Assembly (NCBI RefSeq): GCF_000949475.1
Contig: NZ_JRHC01000002.1
Location: 496,001 to 560,000, forward strand
DNA from: Draconibacterium sediminis
GTDB lineage: Bacteria > Bacteroidota > Bacteroidia > Bacteroidales > Prolixibacteraceae
Reading direction: 5' to 3'
Length of the DNA stretch: 64,000 nt
This document shows positions 9,353 through 19,962 of this stretch, piece after piece. Positions within the stretch are counted from its first letter, which is position 1, and each line of letters begins with the position of its first letter. The notes under the pieces were generated by a model. It worked only from the letters and a program-made list of their open reading frames with translations. It was not told where the DNA came from and searched no databases. Position numbers and translations under genes: made by a program.

Positions 9353-11785
9353 ATGAGATTTAATATCGTTAAATATTCCTGCCTCATTCTAATGTTACTG
9401 TTTCTAATGCCGGGGAAACTACTGGCTCAGAACCTAAACCCGATGGAGCAAAATGTTTCAGAAATAAAATCGAGCCAGATTTCGGATGCCCAAATGAGGG
9501 TTATCATGCAACGTGCTATTGAGTCTGGTATGACACCTGACCAGATCGAATCTTTAGCCCGCTCCCGGGGAATGACGGAAAGTGAAATTGAGAAATTTAA
9601 AGAACGCGCTGAACGACTGTACGATAACAAGTTAATGGATGAGGATAGTAAGGGTGTAAAAATAAATACACGCCCAAAGGTAGAATATCCCGAAGGCCTG
9701 GAAGAACGACTTCCCTACGCTGCAAAAACACAAACAAACGAGAATTTTGGTTTTTCCCTGTTCAAAAATACCGACCTTACCTTCGAACCCAGCTTTAATG
9801 TTTTAACGCCACGCGATTATTTAATTGGCCCGGGCGACTTGATAAACATCGACGTTTGGGGCGCATCGCAACACAGTTACCAGGAAGTGGTTTCAAACGA
9901 TGGAAGTATAATTATTTCAAATATTGGTCCCGTATTTTTAAGTGGAATGACCACAGAAGATGCCGGGAAAAAACTGGAAACAATCTTAGGCCAGATCTAC
10001 TCAGGACTAAAGGATGGGAAAACTTCAATGAAAGTTACACTGGGAGCTGTAAGGAGTATTCAGATAAATATTGTGGGAGAGGTGGTTTTACCCGGAACTT
10101 ACAATATTTCGGCAATGGCAACGGCGTTTAATGCCATGTACATCGCCGGTGGTCCTGCTGACAATGGATCAATCCGCGATGTACAGATCATACGCGACAA
10201 TAAAATCGTAGCACACATCGACTTTTATGAATATTTGATAAATGCCAAACAATCCAATAACATCCGTTTGCAGGATCAGGATATAATTTTCATCCCTCCG
10301 TATGAAAATCGTGTTAGGATAAACGGAGAAGTGAAACGCCCTATGGCCTTCGACATTAAACCTGACGAATCGATGGAAGATTTAATTGATTTTGCCGGAG
10401 GATTTACAGGAAATGCATACACTGAAAGGGTTAAGATTCTGCGAAAAACAGGCAAAGAAAAACGCATATTAGACATTGCCACGGATTATTTAGATGCTAT
10501 TCGCCTGGAAAATGGCGATGAAGTTCAAATTGATGCCGTTTTAAATCGTTTTGAAAACCGGGTATTTATTTCGGGAGCGGTATTTCGTCCGGGTCCTTAT
10601 GCCATTAACGAAGGAACCACATTAAAAGAGCTGATAAACAAAGCTGAAGGTTTACGTGAAGATGTATTTAAAGACCGCATCTCGGTTTTCCGTTTACAGG
10701 AAGATCTTACAAGAGAGCATATTGCCGTTGATTTGAAGAATTTATTAGCTTCCAATCTCGATTTCACCCTACAACGTGAAGACTCTGTACATATTCCTTC
10801 TATTCACGATTTGCGCGAAACACGAACGATACAAATTGAAGGCGAAGTGAAACATCCGGGAATTTATCCTTACTCCGAAAATACCACCGTTGAAGACTTT
10901 ATTCTTCAGGCCGGAGGTTTATTGGAAACAGCTTCAACAGCAAATATCGAAATTGCCCGTCGCGTGCCAAACGACACCTCAACAGTTACTTCAGTAAAAC
11001 TGGCTGATATTATTAAATTCCCGATCGATAAGTCACTGGCCCTAAGCGAAGAAGCATCCGGGTTTGTATTAAAACCTTTCGATCAGGTGTTTATTCGTAA
11101 ATCACCTGCTTATACTCCGCAAATGCTGGTAAGTATTAATGGCGAAGTTAACTTCCCCGGAAAATACTCGCTCACCTCCCGCAAAGAACGAATCTCCGAT
11201 TTAATAAAAAGGTCGGGCGGTATAACCACGGAAGCGTACATTAACGGCGCCAGCTTAATTCGAAAATCAACACCGAACAAAACACTGACGGACAAAGCCA
11301 TCGACAACATTACAATGGAAAAAGAATCATCCAACAATATCAATATCATCCGAAATGAGTTTGATATAATTGCTGTTGACCTGGCAAGTATTCTTTCCAA
11401 TCCGGGAGGAAAAAGCGATTTGGTTCTGCAGGAAGGCGATTCTATACGCATATTAAAATCCTTACAAACCATAAAGGTTAGTGGCTCGGTTTACAATCCA
11501 AATGTAGTTCCTTTCGACGAATCGCTTAAGGTGAAGCAGTACCTGGCGAATGCAGGTGGTTTAACAAAAAGATCGAAACCCGGACATATTTATGTGGTTT
11601 ACGCCAATGGCTCAGTAAGAAAAACCGACAAAACGTTATTTGGTCGGAAATACCCCGAATTACAGGCAGGGGCAGAAATAATTGTTCCGAGTAAGGGCGA
11701 ACGAAGAAAACTTTCTCAAACAGGTGCCATTTCGTTAGCCGCTTCTTTATCTCTGATTCTTGTTGCTCTAATCAATACCATGTGA
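9353..11785 (+). CDS. Wza-like polysaccharide export outer-membrane protein with SLBB domains
   Basis: 810 residues, much longer than enterobacterial Wza. A signal peptide (MRFNIVKYSCLILMLLFLMPGKLLAQ) precedes a helical region. The polysaccharide-export domain near residues 150-230 includes YLIGPGDLINIDVWG and an IGPVFLSGMT segment. About six SLBB (soluble-ligand-binding beta-grasp) repeats follow; each has the form xxIxGEVxxPGxY, seen near residues 240, 325, 410, 500, 600 and 710. A single hydrophobic helix near the C-terminus (ISLAASLSLILVALINTM) could span the outer membrane. It should form the channel that carries the polymer from the periplasm to the surface with the Wzz-like protein encoded next. 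The long multi-SLBB form is common in Bacteroidota. Confidence 0.92.
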   Translation: MRFNIVKYSCLILMLLFLMPGKLLAQNLNPMEQNVSEIKSSQISDAQMRVIMQRAIESGMTPDQIESLARSRGMTESEIEKFKERAERLYDNKLMDEDSKGVKINTRPKVEYPEGLEERLPYAAKTQTNENFGFSLFKNTDLTFEPSFNVLTPRDYLIGPGDLINIDVWGASQHSYQEVVSNDGSIIISNIGPVFLSGMTTEDAGKKLETILGQIYSGLKDGKTSMKVTLGAVRSIQINIVGEVVLPGTYNISAMATAFNAMYIAGGPADNGSIRDVQIIRDNKIVAHIDFYEYLINAKQSNNIRLQDQDIIFIPPYENRVRINGEVKRPMAFDIKPDESMEDLIDFAGGFTGNAYTERVKILRKTGKEKRILDIATDYLDAIRLENGDEVQIDAVLNRFENRVFISGAVFRPGPYAINEGTTLKELINKAEGLREDVFKDRISVFRLQEDLTREHIAVDLKNLLASNLDFTLQREDSVHIPSIHDLRETRTIQIEGEVKHPGIYPYSENTTVEDFILQAGGLLETASTANIEIARRVPNDTSTVTSVKLADIIKFPIDKSLALSEEASGFVLKPFDQVFIRKSPAYTPQMLVSINGEVNFPGKYSLTSRKERISDLIKRSGGITTEAYINGASLIRKSTPNKTLTDKAIDNITMEKESSNNINIIRNEFDIIAVDLASILSNPGGKSDLVLQEGDSIRILKSLQTIKVSGSVYNPNVVPFDESLKVKQYLANAGGLTKRSKPGHIYVVYANGSVRKTDKTLFGRKYPELQAGAEIIVPSKGERRKLSQTGAISLAASLSLILVALINTM

Positions 11786-11860
11786 TAACGGTAAGTACCC
11801 ATAATAATCAAAGAAATTATTGATGTTACAAGTTCAAAGTAAATTTTCATCTAATTAGAA

Positions 11861-12988
11861 ATGAGCAAGAATACAGCTATCATAAATAAAAAAGATTACC
11901 TCGAGATAAAAGATCTGCTTCTCCGGCTAAAACAAAACCGCGGAATACTCATTAAATCAGCAGTTATTGCCTTTTTGGCAGGAGTATTTATCGTTGTTTT
12001 CACACCGAAAGTGTATAAAACCGAAGTAAGTTTATTAGCCGAATCCAACTCCAACAGCCCGGCAAATGGTTTAATGGGACAACTGGGAAATCTTGCAGGA
12101 TTTGACGTAGGTGGTTTAATGGGCCTCGATATGAGTGGAAGTAACCAGAGTGCCTTAACCCCCGATTTATATCCAGAAGTGGTAAAGAGTACAACTTTCC
12201 TTATCGATATTTTACAGGAAAAAGTGTATTTACCTAAAGATGACCTTACCTTATCGGTTAGCGAATACCTGCAGGAACATACCAAACCATCTATTTCGGG
12301 CTGGCCGGGTTATGCTCTTAGCTTGTTAAAATCGAAGGGCGAGAAAAAAAATATCCCGCAAAAAAACGAAGGAGAACCGCTAAATCTTTCTCAGGCCGAT
12401 CTGGATTTAATTAAAGGTCTGGGCAATACCATAGAAGTAAACATTATTAAATCGGAAGGTGGAATTACAGGTGGCGACAGTAAAATTATTAAAGTAAGTG
12501 TGGAACAACAGGATCCGTACGTTTCAGCGTTATTAACCGAAAAAGTGATTGCCAGTCTGAAACAATACATTATTGATTATCACACCAGTAAAGAGAAAAA
12601 AGACCTCGCTTTTATCGAGGCCCGGTATCAGGAAGCCAAAGCCCGGTATTTTGAAAAACAGGAAGCTTTAGCCGAATACGATGACAGTAATGTAAATGTA
12701 ATTCTGGCATCGGCAAAATCGCGCCGCGACAGGCTGGTTACTGAAAGCACTCTGGCCTCAAACCTCTATAAAGGATTAGCACAGAAGCGAGAACAAGCAC
12801 AAATACTCGTACAGGATAAAACACCCGTATTTACCGTAATAGAACCGGCAAAAGTGCCCCAGCAAAAAAGTAAGCCCAAAACTATATTTACAATTATCAG
12901 CCTTACACTAATAGGATTGTTCGCAGGCACCTGTATTGTTCTCTGGAAGGAATTTATTGTTCCAAATGATACAACTTACATGATCTAG
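11861..12988 (+). CDS. Wzz-family polysaccharide chain-length/co-polymerase protein
   Basis: 375 residues. Membrane helices near residues 33-50 (ILIKSAVIAFLAGVFIVVFTP) and 343-362 (FTIISLTLIGLFAGTCIVLW) enclose a periplasmic coiled-coil-rich domain, and a proline motif (VIEPAKVPQQKSKPK) precedes the second helix. This is the classic Wzz arrangement. No cytoplasmic tyrosine-kinase domain is present, so it is a Wzz-only form. It sits just after the export protein gene and probably sets polymer length and couples the Wzy-like polymerase to export. A Gly/Met-rich stretch near residues 65-90 (GLMGQLGNLAGFDVGGLMG) is seen in Bacteroidota relatives. Confidence 0.88.
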   Translation: MSKNTAIINKKDYLEIKDLLLRLKQNRGILIKSAVIAFLAGVFIVVFTPKVYKTEVSLLAESNSNSPANGLMGQLGNLAGFDVGGLMGLDMSGSNQSALTPDLYPEVVKSTTFLIDILQEKVYLPKDDLTLSVSEYLQEHTKPSISGWPGYALSLLKSKGEKKNIPQKNEGEPLNLSQADLDLIKGLGNTIEVNIIKSEGGITGGDSKIIKVSVEQQDPYVSALLTEKVIASLKQYIIDYHTSKEKKDLAFIEARYQEAKARYFEKQEALAEYDDSNVNVILASAKSRRDRLVTESTLASNLYKGLAQKREQAQILVQDKTPVFTVIEPAKVPQQKSKPKTIFTIISLTLIGLFAGTCIVLWKEFIVPNDTTYMI

Positions 12989-13140
12989 TTTTGTATAAAC
13001 TGAACCTTCGAACTGGATAACAACGATTTAAATACGCCCCAAAACCAGAGTCAGGAAAGGATATGAACAAAACTCAGAGCATTGTCAAAAATGATTATTC
13101 CTGACTAAAATAATCCCACAATACCATCGTTTAAGATCTA

Positions 13141-14568
13141 ATGAAAAAACATTCCCAAAAGATAATCGCTCTATTACTGTTATTATGTCTCGGTCCTTTA
13201 TCCGGCTTATTTGCCCAATCGCTAAATCTGGAGTCAAATACTTTGTCAGGCACAAAAGGCCAGCTGCCATTCTGGCTTTGGGCCAACCAACTGGGACAAT
13301 ACGATAAAAACAGCAGCACAATACAAAACTTCAGTTTTAATGCATTTCAGAAGCAACAAATCGGAGATTCCGATTTTAGCTATCAGGTAGGTCTTGACCT
13401 GGATCTGCTTCTGGCTGATGAAAACGATATTCGATTCACCCAGCTTTATGGTGGAATGAGTTGGAAGTTTCTTCAATTACAGATTGGTGCTTTTCCTGAA
13501 GAAGAGGTTTACGCCGGATTGTCAACCACCAACGGTAACCTGGCAGCATCGCGAAATGCGCGTCCTTACCCCAAAATCAGGGCAGGTTTTAACCGCTTTG
13601 TTCCTGTTTTGACAGATTGGTTCTTTATTAATGGCTTTTATGAAGAGGGCATACTCAACGATGATCGGTTTGTAAAAGATACTCATTTGCACCGGGGAGC
13701 CCTATACTTTCGCTTTGGCCAACCTAAATCAATTCAGGTAACAGCCGGGATTGAACATTTTGTAATGTGGTGGGGTACACATCCTGTCTACGGTGAATTT
13801 CCTGGCTGGGATGCTTACTTCAAATATTTGACAGCCAGTGCCGGCGGTTCAAACGTGATTGAAGAAGAACAACTAAATGCCATGGGGAACAGTTATGGAG
13901 TTTATCAGCTGGAATTTAAAAAAGCATGGGATAAACTTGATGCGACATTGTATATCAGTCATCCTTATGAAGATCACTCTGGAATGGAATTCGTTAATTA
14001 TGCTGATAACCTGATTGGTATTCACCTCGATTTTAACAAAAAACAGTCTTCCTTAAAAAATATTGTTATCGAATATTTCCATACCAAAAATCAAAGTGGG
14101 GCGTATCTTATCGGTGAAGCCCCCGATGAAAACGGGCGTGGTCGGGGAATTGATGATTATTTTAACCATGGGATTTACCTATCGGGTGCCACCTACAATA
14201 AAATGGCAATGGTAAGTCCGCTGTTTGGTCCGGTAGTTATAGCGGATGGCACCAGCAGAGGTTTTGAAAGTACACGTTTCGCAGGATTCCATCTGGGTTC
14301 CGATGGATTATTTTCAGAAACCTTACAATGGAAAGCACTGCTCACCTATTCCAATAATTTTGGCCGGCACAATGGCCAGGGAGGTACAACAATCGAACCA
14401 TCCCGAAAACAAGTATCAGTGCTTGGGCAGCTTTCCTGGCAACCACCAACCAAAAAGTTGACTATCTCTACGTCCGTTGCCTACGATCGTGGAAGCCAAT
14501 ATAATAAAGGAGTTAGCACCACTCGTTTGGGAGCAATGGTCTCATTCGCATATCGCTTCTCCAAATAA
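13141..14568 (+). CDS. Wzi-like capsule assembly protein (third copy)
   Basis: 475 residues with a clear signal peptide (MKKHSQKIIALLLLLCLGPLSGLFAQ). The mature protein begins SLNLESNTLSGTKGQLPFWLWANQLGQYD, close to the N-terminal barrel of Wzi-family proteins in Bacteroidota. It contains many aromatic beta-strands and ends in SFAYRFSK. It is only distantly like the two tandem copies at 1-3342, so it is probably not a recent duplicate. It lies after the Wza- and Wzz-like genes, where a surface anchor for the exported chain would fit. Outer-membrane location is inferred from the signal peptide and strand pattern. Confidence 0.82.
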   Translation: MKKHSQKIIALLLLLCLGPLSGLFAQSLNLESNTLSGTKGQLPFWLWANQLGQYDKNSSTIQNFSFNAFQKQQIGDSDFSYQVGLDLDLLLADENDIRFTQLYGGMSWKFLQLQIGAFPEEEVYAGLSTTNGNLAASRNARPYPKIRAGFNRFVPVLTDWFFINGFYEEGILNDDRFVKDTHLHRGALYFRFGQPKSIQVTAGIEHFVMWWGTHPVYGEFPGWDAYFKYLTASAGGSNVIEEEQLNAMGNSYGVYQLEFKKAWDKLDATLYISHPYEDHSGMEFVNYADNLIGIHLDFNKKQSSLKNIVIEYFHTKNQSGAYLIGEAPDENGRGRGIDDYFNHGIYLSGATYNKMAMVSPLFGPVVIADGTSRGFESTRFAGFHLGSDGLFSETLQWKALLTYSNNFGRHNGQGGTTIEPSRKQVSVLGQLSWQPPTKKLTISTSVAYDRGSQYNKGVSTTRLGAMVSFAYRFSK

Positions 14569-14806
14569 ACTTTCAGTTCTCTGCCTTTAATAAAACGCTA
14601 AAAAAATTGCCCACTAAAAGATTATGAATTAAGACGTTTGTTAAAACATTTTGATTAAATTTTGATCTTTTTCCGAGCAAATATTCTTATTTTAATTAAA
14701 TTTCTTTAATTTTAACCTCGTTAAAAACGATCTAACTAATTAGGAACACGTACCAATTCATAATTAATAGACCTGGAGAACACAACCAACATCATAGTAT
14801 TTCGTT

Positions 14807-15883
14807 ATGGAAATAATCTTAATCCTATCTGCACTTATACTTGGGTTTCTGCTTGTTTTAATAGCAGTACCGCCAATCATTCGTATCGCTAAATCCAAAC
14901 ATTTATTTGAACCTTTTGAAGAAAGAAAAATTCACACGAAAGTTGTTCCCCCGCTTGGAGGAGTTGCTATTTTTATTGCCTTTACACTAAGTGCCATCTT
15001 TGCAACCGACGGTTTAGATTTTACGGAATTTAAATACATTCTTGCAGGAGTAATACTCATGTTTTTCACTGGATTGAAAGATGATCTGATTATTATCTCG
15101 GCCCGGAAGAAATTAATTATTCAAATAGTAGCCGTCATTCTACTAATTTCCTTTGCCAATATTCATTTCACAAATTTACATGGAGTACTTGGAGAATACA
15201 GAATTGGCCATATTACAGGTATATCGCTGTCGTTGTTTGCAATGATTGTTATTATAAATGCATTTAATCTAATTGATGGCGTAGATGGGCTGGCATCCGG
15301 TATTGGAACCCTGGCTTCATTGGTATTTGGTACCTGGTTTTATTTAACCGGTAACTACCCAATAGCCATTATGACATTTGCGTTGGTTGGTGCTCTTGCG
15401 GCATTCTTTATCTACAATGTGTTTGGCAATTCCAACAAACTGTTCATGGGAGATACCGGTTCATTAATAATCGGATTTCTAATTTCAATAATGGTTGTTT
15501 CCTTTAACGAACTAAATCTGACTGCACCGGAGCCTTACCGCATAGTTGGGGCACCGGCTGTTTCATTTGCAATCGTTATTGTTCCGCTTATTGATACATT
15601 AAGAGTAATGACCATACGGATAGCCCAACGTCGCTCACCCTTTTCTCCGGATAAAAACCATATCCATCATCGTTTGTTGTCCTTGCTTCATTCGCACTTA
15701 AAAGTAACATCAATCATTTTGGCAGGTAACCTTGTGTTAATTGCAATTGCACTTGGCCTCAACTACTGGCAGCTAAATGTAAATCTGCAGTTTGTTATTA
15801 TTTTCCTTGTTGGACTTGGCTTCTCGATGATTCCATCTTATATACTACGTACAAAAAGGACTAAAAAAGCTTATTCTTCGTAA
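14807..15883 (+). CDS. WecA/MraY-type undecaprenyl-phosphate sugar-1-phosphate transferase
   Basis: 358 residues with about ten membrane helices. Family motifs are visible: an N-terminal KIHTKVVPPLGGVAIF segment, GLKDDLI near residue 88 (the Asp-Asp pair binding Mg2+), NAFNLIDGVDGLA near residue 150, FMGDTGSL near residue 215, and the His-rich loop SPDKNHIHHRLL near residue 280. These are the signatures of WecA/TagO-type enzymes, which load a HexNAc-1-phosphate onto undecaprenyl phosphate at the inner membrane. MraY itself uses UMP-MurNAc-pentapeptide and lacks the HIHHR loop. It is therefore the likely initiating enzyme for the glycan of this locus. About 240 AT-rich bases precede it, so it may have its own promoter. 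Confidence 0.92.
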   Translation: MEIILILSALILGFLLVLIAVPPIIRIAKSKHLFEPFEERKIHTKVVPPLGGVAIFIAFTLSAIFATDGLDFTEFKYILAGVILMFFTGLKDDLIIISARKKLIIQIVAVILLISFANIHFTNLHGVLGEYRIGHITGISLSLFAMIVIINAFNLIDGVDGLASGIGTLASLVFGTWFYLTGNYPIAIMTFALVGALAAFFIYNVFGNSNKLFMGDTGSLIIGFLISIMVVSFNELNLTAPEPYRIVGAPAVSFAIVIVPLIDTLRVMTIRIAQRRSPFSPDKNHIHHRLLSLLHSHLKVTSIILAGNLVLIAIALGLNYWQLNVNLQFVIIFLVGLGFSMIPSYILRTKRTKKAYSS

Positions 15884-16231
15884 GGACCAGAATTCGATAT
15901 TCTGATTGATGTGATGATCACTAACGTGAGTTATTGTTTTTCGTATCGGTTGTTCTATTGTGCCAATTTGAAGGCACTCTGTTCTAAATTGATGGGTAAC
16001 TCTGGAGTTCATAAGCTCTTCGTTGTAAACAATAATTCAACAGCTTCAACCTCATTCAATCTTTCCTCAGTCCTCCTCTCCTCATTCTTATTTTCCTCCT
16101 CATTAATTTGTCAAACTCCCCCCTAACTACCCTTTTTCATTTGTTGCATAACACTTTTATTTCTGATTAATAACATTTTATAGGCAGTGCTTTTTATGTA
16201 AATTTAGAATAAACCATAAAAATTGACTGCC
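15884..16231. other. Intergenic region with a polypyrimidine tract
   Basis: This 348-base gap has no convincing gene. A 71-residue reading frame starting at 15911 has no family resemblance and low-complexity Ser/Phe content. A pyrimidine-rich stretch occupies roughly 16048-16104 (CTTTCCTCAGTCCTCCTCTC and similar). The 3' half is AT-rich and presumably holds the malic enzyme promoter, but no full TAnnTTTG element was found. Confidence 0.5.
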
Positions 16232-18514
16232 ATGCCTAAAATTCGTAGAATTGATGCCCTCAACTACCACAAGAAACATCGCCCCGGGAAAATAGAAGTT
16301 ATACCAACCAAACCGCACAACACACAATACGATCTTTCGCTGGCTTACACACCGGGAGTTGCACAACCTTGTCTCGAAATTGAGAAAGACAAGGATAACG
16401 CTTATAAATACACCGCAAAAGGGAACCTCGTTGCCGTGATTTCGAACGGTACTGCTGTTTTAGGCCTTGGTGATATCGGACCCGAAGCCGGAAAGCCGGT
16501 TATGGAGGGAAAAGGTTTATTATTTAAGATTTTTGCCGACGTGGATGTTTTCGACATTGAAGTGGACGAAAAAGATCCCGACAAACTTATTGAAGTGGTT
16601 AAAGCGATAGCTCCAACGTTTGGAGGTATTAACCTGGAAGACATAAAAGCTCCCGAATGTTTCAAAATCGAGGAAACATTGCGAAAACAACTCAATATTC
16701 CTGTTTTTCACGACGATCAACATGGAACAGCAATCATTTCTGCGGCTGCACTACTTAATGCCCTGGAACTAAACAAAAAGCTTATTGAAAATATTCAGGT
16801 GGTTGTTAGCGGTGCCGGAGCTGCGGCCGTATCATGCGCTAAATTGTATATCAGCATAGGTGTTGAACCCGAAAATATCATTATGGTCGACAGCAAGGGT
16901 GTGATTAACCGCGAACGAACCGACCTGAATGAGATCAAACAACAATTTGTTACCAACAGAAAAATAAATACGCTGGAAGAAGCCATGAAAGATGCCGACG
17001 TATTTCTCGGACTTTCGGTTGCCGACGTGGTTAGTAAAAAAATGATCAAATCGATGGCTAAAGACCCAATCGTTTTTGCCATGGCCAACCCCGATCCGGA
17101 AATCTCTTACGAAGACGCCACTGCTGCAAGAAAAGACATTATTATGGCTACCGGGCGCAGTGATTACCCCAACCAGATCAACAACGTCCTGGGGTTCCCT
17201 TTTATTTTCAGGGGAGCATTGGATGTGCGGGCAACCACAATTAACGAAGAAATGAAAATTGCGGCCGCAAAAGCATTGGCAAAACTGGCCAAAGAATATG
17301 TGCCCGAAATGGTGGCCAAAGCCTATAACATGAAAAACATTGTGTTTGGCAAAGACTACATTATTCCTAAACCGCTTGATCCGCGTTTGATAACCACAGT
17401 TTCTTCAGCGGTGGCACATGCTGCCATGGAAACCGGAGTGGCCCGTAAACCCATTAAAAGCTGGGCAGCTTACGAGCGCGAATTAACCGAACGCCTGGGT
17501 ATAGACAACCGTCTGATAATGGCCATTAGAACCAAGGCAAAACAAGATCCGAAACGGATTGTATTTGCAGAGGCCAATAGTTTCCGTATTCTCAAAGCAG
17601 TTCAATTCGTGATTCGCGAAGGAATAGCAAAACCAATTCTGTTGGGCAACAAAGAGAAAATTCATGAGCTGATAAAGGAAAACCAACTGGATCTTGAAAA
17701 TGTACCCATCATTGATCTTTATGAGTCGGTAAGCGACGAAAAACGTCATCACTTTGCAAAAATCCTCTACGAAAAACGAAAACGTAAAGGGATGACCTAC
17801 AATGAGGCGGTAGAAAAAATGTATAACCGCGACTATTATGGTTCGATGATGGTGGAAACAGGCGAAGCTGATGCATTTATTTCAGGATTCTCCAGAAAAT
17901 ATTCTTCTACCATTCGTCCTACCCTGCAGGTAATTGGAGTAAAAAAGGATTTTAACCACATTGCAGGAATGTATATGCTGTTAACCAAACACGGACCATT
18001 GTTCCTGGCCGATACTACTGTGAATATGAATCCGTCGGCACAAACACTTGCCGACACCACACTGCTTACAGCCGCCGAAGTACGTAAATTTAACATCGAA
18101 CCACGCATTGCTCTGCTTTCCTATTCTAACTTTGGAGCGTACAAAGGAGAAGGTAGCCCAATCAGAGTAAAAGAAGCTGTACAGTTACTGCATGAGCAGG
18201 ATCCCGACTTGATAGTAGATGGAGAAATGCAAGCGAATTACGCATTAAATGGCAAATTACGCTATTCGCGTTATCCGTTTAATAAACTGGGCGATATGGA
18301 TGCCAATACCCTTATTTTCCCCAACCTGAGCTCAGGAAATATTACCTACAAAATTTTACAGGCATTGGGCCCTTACGAGGCGATCGGTCCTATTCTGATG
18401 GGCATGAAAAAACCCATCCATATTTTACAACGCGACAGCACTGTACGCGAAATCATTAATATGACAGCCATTGCTGTTATTGATGCTCAGGCAAGCAGTA
18501 CCCTTGAAGATTAA
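16232..18514 (+). CDS. maeB: NADP-dependent malic enzyme fused to a phosphotransacetylase-like domain
   Basis: 760 residues from the ATG at 16232. A TTG at 16223 would add three residues and is less likely. The N-terminal malic domain has YTPGVAQPC near residue 45 and the catalytic Lys/Asp region [10 protein letters not shown] and [11 protein letters not shown]. The dinucleotide-binding part follows ([15 protein letters not shown] near residue 190, [10 protein letters not shown] near residue 285). The C-terminal third resembles phosphate acetyltransferase ([28 protein letters not shown], and [17 protein letters not shown]). It oxidises malate to pyruvate with CO2 release and NADPH formation. 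The PTA-like domain of MaeB proteins is regulatory (acetyl-CoA sensing) rather than catalytic. It is a single-gene unit closed by a terminator. Confidence 0.95.
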   Translation: MPKIRRIDALNYHKKHRPGKIEVIPTKPHNTQYDLSLAYTPGVAQPCLEIEKDKDNAYKYTAKGNLVAVISNGTAVLGLGDIGPEAGKPVMEGKGLLFKIFADVDVFDIEVDEKDPDKLIEVVKAIAPTFGGINLEDIKAPECFKIEETLRKQLNIPVFHDDQHGTAIISAAALLNALELNKKLIENIQVVVSGAGAAAVSCAKLYISIGVEPENIIMVDSKGVINRERTDLNEIKQQFVTNRKINTLEEAMKDADVFLGLSVADVVSKKMIKSMAKDPIVFAMANPDPEISYEDATAARKDIIMATGRSDYPNQINNVLGFPFIFRGALDVRATTINEEMKIAAAKALAKLAKEYVPEMVAKAYNMKNIVFGKDYIIPKPLDPRLITTVSSAVAHAAMETGVARKPIKSWAAYERELTERLGIDNRLIMAIRTKAKQDPKRIVFAEANSFRILKAVQFVIREGIAKPILLGNKEKIHELIKENQLDLENVPIIDLYESVSDEKRHHFAKILYEKRKRKGMTYNEAVEKMYNRDYYGSMMVETGEADAFISGFSRKYSSTIRPTLQVIGVKKDFNHIAGMYMLLTKHGPLFLADTTVNMNPSAQTLADTTLLTAAEVRKFNIEPRIALLSYSNFGAYKGEGSPIRVKEAVQLLHEQDPDLIVDGEMQANYALNGKLRYSRYPFNKLGDMDANTLIFPNLSSGNITYKILQALGPYEAIGPILMGMKKPIHILQRDSTVREIINMTAIAVIDAQASSTLED

Positions 18515-18535
18515 ACTTCTCGCTTTAAAATAAAG

Positions 18536-18570
18536 AATGCCGGAATCAGATGAATTCCGGCATTTTATTT
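18536..18570. terminator. Bidirectional intrinsic terminator between convergent genes
   Basis: An 11-base perfect stem (AATGCCGGAAT / ATTCCGGCATT, 18536-18546 and 18554-18564) with a 7-base loop is followed by TTATTTT on the + strand. The - strand reads TTCTTTATTTT after the stem. It separates maeB from the oppositely oriented barrel gene. Confidence 0.85.
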
Positions 18571-18594
18571 TGATCACTATCTTTTGTATTCTCA

Positions 18595-19158
18595 TTAAAA
18601 TCCTACTCCAATTCCCAAACTGAAATAGGGTTCCCAATCTTCGTACGGTGAGTTTTTATGGTTTAACACATCAAACAACACTTGTGCGTTTAACCATACA
18701 TTTGGAGAGATTGGTTGGCTGTAACCACCTCCCACGTAAAACATGGGCACTAGTTTTCGATCCTCAGGAAAATAAAACTTATAACTCATCAATTCGAATT
18801 CAGTGTGAGTATATAGACGCGGTGTAACTCGATATCGACTAAAAATACTGGCTCCGTAATTCGATCCATTCTGATCCTCGGCATCACCACCATAACTAAC
18901 ATATTCGTACGATACCTGTGTTCCAACCGACAACTTTGGTGTGAGTTTATAAGCCACGAGGGGCTGAGCACCAATAACACTGTAGTTTTTGCTAAAATTC
19001 ATAGTTACGTAACCCCCATAATAAATTCGGCTTTTGTCGAGCTGGGGTTTGGGTAAACTTGTTTCGTTCTGTTGATCAACAGTGGTGGTATCTTGTACCT
19101 GCGCAAAACCAGATACGGAGAAAAAAATAAATACAACAAGTAAAAATGAGATTTTCAT
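18595..19158 (-). CDS. Small outer-membrane beta-barrel protein
   Basis: 187 residues from the ATG at 19158 (complement). The frame extends 20 codons further upstream, but the signal peptide MKISFLLVVFIFFSVSGFAQ begins at this Met, so the shorter form is chosen. The mature part starts with an acidic linker (VQDTTTVDQQNE) and then shows about eight amphipathic strands. It ends FSLGIGVGF, a terminal Phe as required for barrel insertion. It resembles the OmpA/OmpW-like eight-strand porin fold of Bacteroidota hypothetical proteins. No ligand can be assigned. It is monocistronic and divergent from recR. Confidence 0.7.
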   Translation of the reverse strand: MKISFLLVVFIFFSVSGFAQVQDTTTVDQQNETSLPKPQLDKSRIYYGGYVTMNFSKNYSVIGAQPLVAYKLTPKLSVGTQVSYEYVSYGGDAEDQNGSNYGASIFSRYRVTPRLYTHTEFELMSYKFYFPEDRKLVPMFYVGGGYSQPISPNVWLNAQVLFDVLNHKNSPYEDWEPYFSLGIGVGF

Positions 19159-19296
19159 AGCTTGTGGTTTTAAATTAATGACAATAAGATACACATAATT
19201 TAGGTTTCGGAGCAACAATTTCAGCTATGAAAACAAACGAAAAAACTTCTCTGTGTGAAAAATTGCAATCTCGTATCATATTTTAAAATTCAACAC

Positions 19297-19304
19297 TATT
19301 TTTG
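19297..19304 (+). promoter_or_regulatory. Candidate -7 element (TAnnTTTG) of recR
   Basis: TATTTTTG matches the Bacteroidota -7 consensus exactly and ends five bases before the recR ATG. No good -33 TTTG lies 16-20 bases upstream. If real, the transcript would start at or beside the start codon, giving a leaderless mRNA. Confidence 0.4.
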
Positions 19305-19309
19305 CTCTT

Positions 19310-19936
19310 ATGAACATCGACAAATATCCATCGCGACTGTTGGAGGCCGCTGTAAACGAGTTTTCGAAATTGCCCGGCATTGGCCGAAAAAGTGCATTAC
19401 GGTTGGTTTTGCACCTTTTGAGGCAAGATAAAGAAGATGTTAATTCGTTTGGCAACAGCCTTATACAATTGCGCAACGAAATAAAACACTGCAAAGTTTG
19501 CCATAACATTTCGGATAACGACACATGCCAGATTTGCTCCAATCCATCGCGCAACGAAAGTGTAATTTGCGTGGTTGAGAATATCCGCGATGTAATGTCA
19601 TTGGAGAATACACACCAGTTTAACGGACTTTATCATGTGTTGGGAGGTATTATTTCGCCGATGGATGGAATTGGCCCGGCCGAACTGGAAATCGATTCGC
19701 TGATTGAACGGGTAGATTCAGGCAAAGTTATCGAAATCATACTGGCACTTTCAACCACCATGGAAGGCGATACCACCAACTTTTACATCTATCGAAAATT
19801 AAAAGGTAAAGAAGTAAAAATCTCTACACTGGCGCGGGGCGTATCCATTGGCGACGAACTGGAATACACCGACGAGATTACACTTGGCCGCTCGTTAATG
19901 AACCGCGTACCATTCGAAAGTTCGCTGGGAAAATAA
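19310..19936 (+). CDS. recR: Recombination mediator protein RecR
   Basis: 208 residues, the normal length. The helix-hairpin-helix DNA-binding region is at residues 10-30 ([20 protein letters not shown]). A four-Cys zinc motif (CKVCHN...CQIC) follows at about residues 62-79, and the Toprim domain ([14 protein letters not shown], then [12 protein letters not shown]) comes after it. RecR with RecF/RecO loads RecA at gaps and collapsed forks. It stands alone between the divergent barrel gene and the glycosyltransferase gene. The next gene has its own promoter candidate. Confidence 0.97.
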   Translation: MNIDKYPSRLLEAAVNEFSKLPGIGRKSALRLVLHLLRQDKEDVNSFGNSLIQLRNEIKHCKVCHNISDNDTCQICSNPSRNESVICVVENIRDVMSLENTHQFNGLYHVLGGIISPMDGIGPAELEIDSLIERVDSGKVIEIILALSTTMEGDTTNFYIYRKLKGKEVKISTLARGVSIGDELEYTDEITLGRSLMNRVPFESSLGK

Positions 19937-19962
19937 ATTACGCATCAGAAAGCCGGTTTCTT

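Noticed and set aside
13085-13476. Overlapping - strand frames at the start of the third Wzi-like gene
   Set aside because: They are shadows of the + strand gene, which has a clear signal peptide and barrel pattern.
15911-16126. 71-residue reading frame between wecA-like and maeB genes
   Set aside because: It has low-complexity Ser/Phe content, no family resemblance, and lies over a polypyrimidine tract.
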